This document shows, piece after piece, positions 13,236-18,094 of a stretch of 18,094 bases of DNA. The notes below the pieces were generated by a model that made no database searches, had not been told where the DNA came from, and saw nothing but the letters and a program-made list of their open reading frames with translations. The first letter of the stretch is position 1. Each line of letters starts with the position of its first letter. This DNA comes from an uncultured Blautia sp. (GTDB lineage: Bacteria; Bacillota; Clostridia; Lachnospirales; Lachnospiraceae), in the NCBI GenBank assembly GCA_902476765.1, contig CABSEJ010000053.1:1-18094 (forward strand), read 5' to 3'. Made by a program: the position numbers and the translations under genes.

Positions 13236-14575
13236 GATTTCCTGCCCTCCATTTTTTTCAGAATATTATGTGTGGCATAGAGGCCGGTATAATTTACTAA
13301 AACATAGAGATTTTTGGTTCCGTTTTGGATTTTGGTGACAATGGCTTTCTCTATGTCCGGCTCCAGACTGCAGGGGATGTCCACATATTTCAGCCGCAGC
13401 CGCATATCCTGGCACCGGATACCACAGACCGTGATAGAGGCAGGGCTGGCCTTTTCCAACCGGTCAAAATCCACGTCCCAGAGCCAGGAAACATCTGTGC
13501 CGTCCTGGGAGTTGTCATTGATGAGGATGATAATATCCTTAGGAGCCGGGTCTGTCATTACGGCAGAAATATTCTGGTTAAAGCCGGCAGGGTTTTTGGC
13601 CAGGTTCAGCATAACTTTGGTATCCTTTATGTGAAACAGTTCGTTTCGGCCGAACTGAGGGGTATAATCTCCTAAAACCCGGTTGAAATTATCTAAAGAA
13701 ACGCCGGCCAGAGACACAGCGCCGTATACGGCCAAAATATTATATACATTGTAGAAGCCTCTATAATTGGCTTTTACATGAAAATCTTTTACGTCAAATT
13801 CAATACCTTGCTGCAGGGATACATTTTCCCCGTCAAAGTCAAGGGCAGGACGGGAAAATCCGCAGGATGGGCAGTGATAATCCCCCAGCTGGCTGTAATG
13901 GTAAAAATTATATTCCATTTTAGCTCCACAGCGCTTGCAGAACCTGCCTTCCCTGATTTCTCTGGCGTCTTTTTCATGACAGACCTGCCGGCTGATGCCG
14001 AAGGTAAAATGGGGATTCTGGTTTTCCAGAGCCAGGTAGGTGGAAAGAGAATCATCTCCGTTTACCAGAACCTTCATATCGGGAGCCATTTTCATGGCTT
14101 TGGATAAAAGATCCATGGTGATGTCGATTTCACCGTATCTGTCCAGCTGGTCACGAAACAGATTGGTGAGAACCATGTAATCCGGCTTAAAATGGGGAAA
14201 TACCCGAACCGTAGAGGCTTCGTCAATTTCAATACAGGCATAGTCTGCTTTTAAATGTCCTGTCAGACCTGCCCTTAAAACAAAGGCGGAGGCCACTCCG
14301 TTTAACATATTGGAGCCTGTACGGTTGCATACTACCCGGAATCCCTGGGCTTCCAGATGAGAGGCCAGAAGATTGTTGGTGGTAGTTTTTCCGTTGGTTC
14401 CGCAGACCACGAAAATCCCTTTTTTTACTTCCCCGGCCAGTTCTTTTAGAATGGGGGGATAGATGGACAGAGCCACTTTTCCCGCCAGTGTTACCCCCTG
14501 TTTTCCGGTGAGCTGGCAGGCTGTTTTAATCAGGCGTCCGCTCCACAGGGCTAAGAGTCTTCTTATCTTCATCAT
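13232..14575 (-). CDS. murT: Lipid II isoglutaminyl synthase, MurT subunit
   Basis: MurT activates the D-Glu carboxylate of lipid II with ATP and accepts ammonia from GatD, making D-isoglutamine in the peptidoglycan. The 447-residue protein has the Mur ligase P-loop GTNGKTT (59-65). A four-cysteine zinc ribbon (C213, C216, C235, C238) is inserted in the central domain, as known for MurT. The C-terminal DUF1727 domain contains DGTDVSWLWDVDF (358-370), which includes the conserved Asp of the active site. The start is at the first of two tandem ATG codons; AAGGA lies 8 bp upstream. It leads the murT-gatD operon with a good promoter at 14667-14695. Confidence 0.96.
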   Translation of the reverse strand: MMKIRRLLALWSGRLIKTACQLTGKQGVTLAGKVALSIYPPILKELAGEVKKGIFVVCGTNGKTTTNNLLASHLEAQGFRVVCNRTGSNMLNGVASAFVLRAGLTGHLKADYACIEIDEASTVRVFPHFKPDYMVLTNLFRDQLDRYGEIDITMDLLSKAMKMAPDMKVLVNGDDSLSTYLALENQNPHFTFGISRQVCHEKDAREIREGRFCKRCGAKMEYNFYHYSQLGDYHCPSCGFSRPALDFDGENVSLQQGIEFDVKDFHVKANYRGFYNVYNILAVYGAVSLAGVSLDNFNRVLGDYTPQFGRNELFHIKDTKVMLNLAKNPAGFNQNISAVMTDPAPKDIIILINDNSQDGTDVSWLWDVDFDRLEKASPASITVCGIRCQDMRLRLKYVDIPCSLEPDIEKAIVTKIQNGTKNLYVLVNYTGLYATHNILKKMEGRKS

Positions 14576-14666
14576 ATTTTCATTCCTTCACAAAGAATTC
14601 CCCAGGCTTACGTCCCAGGGATGATTGGATTTTATAATATAGTAGTATTGCTGTTATCAATTATTC

Positions 14667-14695
14667 ATTATACATAAATAAAAGAAAGAGTACAA
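14667..14695 (-). promoter_or_regulatory. Promoter of murT-gatD
   Basis: On the minus strand, TTGTAC (complement of 14690-14695) and a perfect TATAAT (complement of 14667-14672) are spaced by 17 bp, about 85 bp before murT. Confidence 0.75.
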
Positions 14696-14739
14696 CTGAA
14701 AGCAACAGGCCGGAAAGAGAGAAATTTTGTAAAATTTAG

Positions 14740-14768
14740 TGGAAAACTTTTGTGCAGTATGCTACTAT
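14740..14768 (+). promoter_or_regulatory. Possible promoter of the FAH-family gene
   Basis: TGGAAA (14740-14745) and TACTAT (14763-14768) are spaced by 17 bp. Both boxes deviate from consensus. An 8-bp inverted repeat (14800-14807 with 14814-14821, AAAATCCC and its complement) follows in the leader and could be an operator or RNA hairpin. The 14576-14850 gap otherwise holds only the murT promoter. Confidence 0.4.
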
Positions 14769-14850
14769 TAGGAAAGAGAATTTGCTATGGCAGCGTGTGA
14801 AAATCCCCGGCCAGGGATTTTAGACAAAATTAGATTTAGGAGGTATGGCT

Positions 14851-15744
14851 ATGAAATTGCTTACATATAAGCTTCATGGAGATGACAGAGAACGCCTGGG
14901 CGTTATGTGTGCAAATGCTTTTCAGAAATTTTATCCCCTGGAAAATTTTGACCTTCATTTCAGAGATATGAATGAGCTGATTGAAAAGATTACGCCCCAG
15001 GAACTTCAGATGTTGAAAAGTGCTGCTTCTGACATCAAGGGAAATACCATGGATTATAATCAAGTGATTCACTGTGCCCCCATTCCTCATCCCCGCCAGG
15101 ATATCATCTGCCTTGGAATGAATTTTGCAGACCATGCGGTGGAGTCCAGACGATATAAGAAAGAGGCTTTTCACAGGGACCAGGCCTATGCGGTTTATTT
15201 TTCTAAGAGAGTTAACGAAGCTACCCCGGACGGAGGGACTATTCCTTCGTATTCGGGGCTTGTGGACAGTTTGGATTACGAGGCGGAATTGGGTGTGATT
15301 ATAGGAAAAGACGCCTTCCAGGTGAAGAAGGAAGAGGCCTTTGACTATGTGTTTGGATATACGGTCATCAACGATGTCAGTGCCAGAAATGTTCAGACCA
15401 GACATAAACAGTGGTATTTCGGAAAGAGTATGGACGGCTTCACCCCTATGGGCCCTTTCCTGGTAACTGAAGACTCGGTGAAGCGGCCTCCCGTACTTTC
15501 TATTAAAAGCAGGGTAAATGAGGTGCTGCGGCAGAACAGCAGCACAGACAGGTTTATTTTTGATATTCCTCATGTGATTTGGGAGCTTTCCTCAGGCATG
15601 ACGCTGAAAGCAGGCACCATCATTGCCATGGGAACCCCTTCCGGTGTGGGAATGGGCATGTTTCCGCCCAGATTTCTCTCTCCCGGAGATGTGGTGGAGT
15701 GCGATGTAGAAGGAATTGGTATGATTACAAATACAATTGTGTAA
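14851..15744 (+). CDS. Fumarylacetoacetate hydrolase (FAH) family protein
   Basis: FAH-family enzymes use a metal ion to cleave, hydrate or decarboxylate beta-keto acids (fumarylpyruvate hydrolase, 2-keto-pentenoate hydratase, oxaloacetate decarboxylase and others). The 297-residue protein has an N-terminal domain of about 75 residues and a catalytic core from about residue 80. DYEAELGVIIGKD (142-154) supplies metal ligands E144 and E146, INDVSARN (173-180) supplies D175, and KSMDGFTPMGP supplies K192. GTPSGVG (261-267) is the substrate loop. The start at 14851 is chosen because AGGAGG (14838-14843) is 7 bp away; an ATG at 14845 would be only 1 bp from it. The exact substrate cannot be told. 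No tyrosine or aromatic degradation genes are nearby. Confidence 0.9.
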   Translation: MKLLTYKLHGDDRERLGVMCANAFQKFYPLENFDLHFRDMNELIEKITPQELQMLKSAASDIKGNTMDYNQVIHCAPIPHPRQDIICLGMNFADHAVESRRYKKEAFHRDQAYAVYFSKRVNEATPDGGTIPSYSGLVDSLDYEAELGVIIGKDAFQVKKEEAFDYVFGYTVINDVSARNVQTRHKQWYFGKSMDGFTPMGPFLVTEDSVKRPPVLSIKSRVNEVLRQNSSTDRFIFDIPHVIWELSSGMTLKAGTIIAMGTPSGVGMGMFPPRFLSPGDVVECDVEGIGMITNTIV

Positions 15745-15751
15745 AAAAGTG

Positions 15752-15780
15752 TTGAAATTACCAAAAATATGTGATAAGAT
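15752..15780 (+). promoter_or_regulatory. Promoter of tRNA-Phe
   Basis: TTGAAA (15752-15757) and TAAGAT (15775-15780) are spaced by 17 bp and start 8 bp after the FAH-family stop. The -10 matches that of the tRNA-Gly operon. Confidence 0.8.
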
Positions 15781-15818
15781 TGCTGTGTTGTGTAAGACAG
15801 CGGTCTTATCGCATAAAA

Positions 15819-15891
<73 letters not shown>

Positions 15892-15962
15892 TTTTTTTAT
15901 AACCAAAATGTCTTTGGTGGAAAAACAAATATCTTTATGAGAAAGAAAGGCGGTAATAGTAT

Positions 15963-17201
15963 ATGTATTCATGGGAAGAAATCAACAACACAGATTCAGA
16001 AATTGCACAATGTATCTGCAGGGAGGTGGAGCGTCAGAATTCACATATTGAGCTGATTGCATCGGAAAACTGGGTAAGCAAGGCGGTTATGGCTGCCATG
16101 GGAAGCCCTCTTACCAATAAATATGCAGAAGGGTATCCGGGAAGGCGGTATTACGGCGGCTGTGAATGTGTGGACGATGTGGAGCGTCTGGCTGTAGAGC
16201 GGGCCAAAGAGCTGTTTCAATGTGAATACGTCAATGTGCAGCCACATTCAGGGGCCCAGGCCAATATGGCGGGATTTTTTGCCATGCTGAAACCGGGAGA
16301 TACTGTAATGGGCATGAATCTGGCCCATGGAGGCCATCTTTCTCACGGAAGCCCGGCTAATTTCTCCGGAGCTTATTTTAACATTGTGCCTTACGGAGTA
16401 AATGACCAGGGTGTCATTGATTATGAAGAAGTGAGAAGAATTGCTTTGGAGGCAAAGCCGAAATTGATTGTAGCAGGGGCCAGCGCTTACTGCCGTATCC
16501 TTGATTTCAAAAAATTCCGTGAGATTGCAGATGAAGTTGGCGCATATCTGATGGTGGATATTGCACATATTGCAGGACTTGTGGCTGCAGGCGTACATCC
16601 CAGCCCCATTACCTATGCTCATGTAACTACTACCACAACCCATAAAACACTGAGGGGACCCAGGGGCGGTATGATTATGAGCAGCGCTCAGGTGGCTAAA
16701 GAATTTAACTTTAATAAGGCCGTGTTCCCTGGAATCCAGGGAGGACCTCTTATGCATGTGATTGCAGCCAAAGCCGTTTGCTTTAAAGAGGCTCTTCAGC
16801 CGGAGTATAAAACCTATCAGGAAAATATTGTGAAAAATGCCAAAGCACTTTGCGACGGTCTTATTAAGAGGGGAATCAACATTGTATCAGGAACCACGGA
16901 AAACCATCTGATGCTGGTGGATTTGCGGGGCACCGGAATTACAGGCAAGGAGATGGAGCATCTTCTGGATGAAGCCAATATTACCTGTAATAAGAACGCC
17001 ATTCCCAATGACCCGGAATCTCCTTTTGTCACCAGCGGCGTGCGCTTGGGAACAGCGGCAGTAACTTCCAGAGGTATGAACCAGGAGGATATGGACCAGA
17101 TTGCAGAGGCTATTGCTCTCATGGTAAAGAGCAGGGAGAATAAGGCTCAGGCTATGGCTATTGTGAAGTCTCTTACAGACAAATATCCGCTGAATGCATA
17201 A
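15963..17201 (+). CDS. glyA: Serine hydroxymethyltransferase
   Basis: GlyA interconverts serine and glycine with tetrahydrofolate, feeding one-carbon metabolism in the cytoplasm. The 412-residue protein has the full PLP-enzyme architecture. The N-terminal LIASENWVSKAV (31-42) is conserved, YGGCECVDDVE (64-74) is a known block, and D199 and H202 in MVDIAHIAG bind and stack PLP. The PLP lysine is K228 in TTTTTHKTLRGPRGG (222-236). Length matches the family (about 410-420). The start at 15963 is supported by AAGGCGG (15947-15953), 9 bp upstream. Transcription may come from the tRNA-Phe promoter or from a weak promoter near 15913-15941. I see no folate or glycine riboswitch in the 71-bp gap. Confidence 0.97.
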   Translation: MYSWEEINNTDSEIAQCICREVERQNSHIELIASENWVSKAVMAAMGSPLTNKYAEGYPGRRYYGGCECVDDVERLAVERAKELFQCEYVNVQPHSGAQANMAGFFAMLKPGDTVMGMNLAHGGHLSHGSPANFSGAYFNIVPYGVNDQGVIDYEEVRRIALEAKPKLIVAGASAYCRILDFKKFREIADEVGAYLMVDIAHIAGLVAAGVHPSPITYAHVTTTTTHKTLRGPRGGMIMSSAQVAKEFNFNKAVFPGIQGGPLMHVIAAKAVCFKEALQPEYKTYQENIVKNAKALCDGLIKRGINIVSGTTENHLMLVDLRGTGITGKEMEHLLDEANITCNKNAIPNDPESPFVTSGVRLGTAAVTSRGMNQEDMDQIAEAIALMVKSRENKAQAMAIVKSLTDKYPLNA

Positions 17202-17255
17202 GAAAAAAGACAATTTGCCCAGTAGCAAACTCAGGGATTTCGTGCAGAATTGCCT

Positions 17256-17285
17256 TTGAAACACCCCTTCCTTTTTCGGTATAAT
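17256..17285 (+). promoter_or_regulatory. Promoter of the CarD-family gene
   Basis: TTGAAA (17256-17261) and a perfect TATAAT (17280-17285) are separated by 18 bp. The start would lie about 35 nt before the gene. Confidence 0.75.
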
Positions 17286-17326
17286 AAAGATATGGATATA
17301 GACCGGAAAAAGAAAAGAGGGATATG

Positions 17327-17899
17327 ATGTTTGAAAAAGGTACCTATGTGATTTACGGAAAAAGAGGAGTCTGCAGGGTAGAAGATATCGGAGCATATTT
17401 TAAGGAATCCATGCATGACAAGAAAGAGTATTATAAGCTGTCCCCTGTTTTTACGGCAGGGGACCAAGTTTATGTGCCGGTAGAAACTCAGGTATATATG
17501 AGAGAGGTTTTGACGCCGGGGGAAGTCAGGGACTACATAGAGGAGGTAGAGGAAATTCCGGCGGATACCTTTACCTGCAGGCAGCAGAGTAAGCTGGCGG
17601 ACCATTACCGCAGAATGTTGGATACCAATGATATGAGAGTGTTTCTGGCTTTGATTAAAGGCGTCTATGTAAAGCAGTTTGAGGCCGGAAAAAAGAACAG
17701 GAAACTGAACCAGGTGGAGCAGAAATTTCTGAAATTTGCAGAAGATATGGCTTTCGGGGAATTTGCAGTGGTTCTGGATTCCACACCCGATGAGATACGC
17801 AGTTATGTAAGAGGAAGGGTCCTGGGCCAGTTTCAAGAGCCTGGGAAGGGAAACGCTCTGGGTAAGTCAAATTACTCCATGCAGACAATGGGAAATTAA
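17327..17899 (+). CDS. CarD/CdnL-family transcription regulator
   Basis: CarD-family proteins bind the beta subunit of RNA polymerase and stabilise the open promoter complex, often at rRNA and tRNA promoters. The 190-residue protein begins MFEKGTYVIYGKRGVCRVEDI, a typical N-terminal RNA-polymerase-interaction domain shared with the transcription-repair factor Mfd. Its C-terminal part (about 70-175) is the helical DNA-contacting region. The last 15 residues are low in structure. The ATG at 17327 lies 6 bp after GAGG (17317-17320). An ATG at 17324 is only 3 bp away, so 17327 is preferred. It has its own promoter and a strong terminator. Confidence 0.88.
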   Translation: MFEKGTYVIYGKRGVCRVEDIGAYFKESMHDKKEYYKLSPVFTAGDQVYVPVETQVYMREVLTPGEVRDYIEEVEEIPADTFTCRQQSKLADHYRRMLDTNDMRVFLALIKGVYVKQFEAGKKNRKLNQVEQKFLKFAEDMAFGEFAVVLDSTPDEIRSYVRGRVLGQFQEPGKGNALGKSNYSMQTMGN

Positions 17900-17940
17900 A
17901 CTTACCGTCCGTACAGCAGTGGAATACGATAACCTGGCAT

Positions 17941-17987
17941 CAGCGCCAAGTGGATATGCAGACATGTCCATTTGGCGTTGTTTTTTT
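17941..17987 (+). terminator. Terminator of the CarD-family gene
   Basis: A 13-bp stem with two G-T pairs (17941-17953 with 17968-17980) is followed by seven T (17981-17987). The T-run also serves as the outer arm of the next repeat's first hairpin. Confidence 0.85.
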
Positions 17988-18094
17988 GTTCTTCTATAGG
18001 AAATCCTTTGAATTTCCTATAGAAGAACAAAAAGCCCTCCGGGCAGGAACGCACTGCGGTGGAGAGGAGTTATGTCGCTAAAGCGACCCACCGC
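17983..18094 (+). repeat. Structured intergenic repeat, family A copy 3 (cut by the window end)
   Basis: The first hairpin is 22 bp (17983-18004 with 18012-18033) and is longer than in the other copies. The GCCC-TCC-GGGC hairpin, the GGAGAGGAG segment, the ATG (18072-18074) and the GTCGC-TAAA-GCGAC hairpin are all present. Unlike copies 1 and 2, GCGGTGG (18056-18062) can pair with CCACCGC (18088-18094), forming a 7-bp closing stem. The window ends here. Confidence 0.78.

Noticed and set aside
14836..15573. A long minus-strand open frame (245 codons) opposite the FAH-family gene
   Set aside because: The plus strand encodes a clear FAH-family enzyme with conserved metal ligands; the minus frame has no family resemblance or binding site.
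15892..15962. A riboswitch or T-box before glyA
   Set aside because: The gap is only 71 bp and shows just a 6-bp ACCAAA/TTTGGT hairpin without a terminator; too small for a known glycine, folate or T-box element.
17202..17255. A terminator after glyA
   Set aside because: Only a 5-bp TTTGC/GCAAA stem is visible and no T-run follows, so it is not supported.

Overview
The window looks like a chromosomal segment of a gut-type Firmicute, most likely Lachnospiraceae (Blautia/Clostridium-like). This rests on moderate GC, strong AGGAGG-type ribosome binding sites, a DUF4250 protein, a MurT/GatD pair, a Bce-type ABC/two-component module, a CarD-family regulator and tRNA genes without an encoded CCA. 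I could not run a search, so the taxon is an inference.

Layout, left to right. Bases 1-1626 hold the 3' end of clpB and a small DUF4250 gene, ending at a strong terminator. Bases 1627-2247 have no gene but hold a structured repeat (family A, copy 1), a well-formed promoter and a 155-bp element with 15-bp terminal inverted repeats that lies in the leader of the next gene. Bases 2248-5146 hold a GH88 unsaturated glucuronyl hydrolase, then an OmpR-type response regulator and an intramembrane-sensing histidine kinase that overlap by 4 bp. After a terminator and a second kind of structured repeat (family B) come the ABC ATPase and the FtsX-like permease of a BceAB-type transporter (5410-8173), overlapping by 11 bp. 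The kinase/regulator pair probably senses the state of this transporter and controls it. An orphan HicB-like protein with its own promoter follows, then family A copy 2.

Bases 8765-11432 (minus strand) hold a MoxR-type AAA+ ATPase and a VWA (CoxE-like) protein, a chaperone/metal-dependent assembly pair. Divergent from it is a 143-residue helical protein of unknown function. Two tRNA-Gly genes (minus strand) come next, then the murT-gatD operon (minus strand), which amidates lipid II glutamate. Divergent from that are a fumarylacetoacetate-hydrolase-family enzyme, tRNA-Phe, glyA and a CarD-family regulator, and the window ends inside family A copy 3.

The least explained signal is the set of structured repeats. 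Family A has three copies here (1711-1824, 8581-8716, 17983-18094). Family B has one (5202-5372). Both share an ordered architecture: a long near-perfect hairpin, a short GC hairpin, a purine-rich stretch ending in an ATG, and a small hairpin with a UAAA loop. Stems are kept by paired base changes between copies. All four lie just after an intrinsic terminator. They may be a mobile, RNA-structured intergenic element or a regulatory RNA family. I do not recognise a published name for them.
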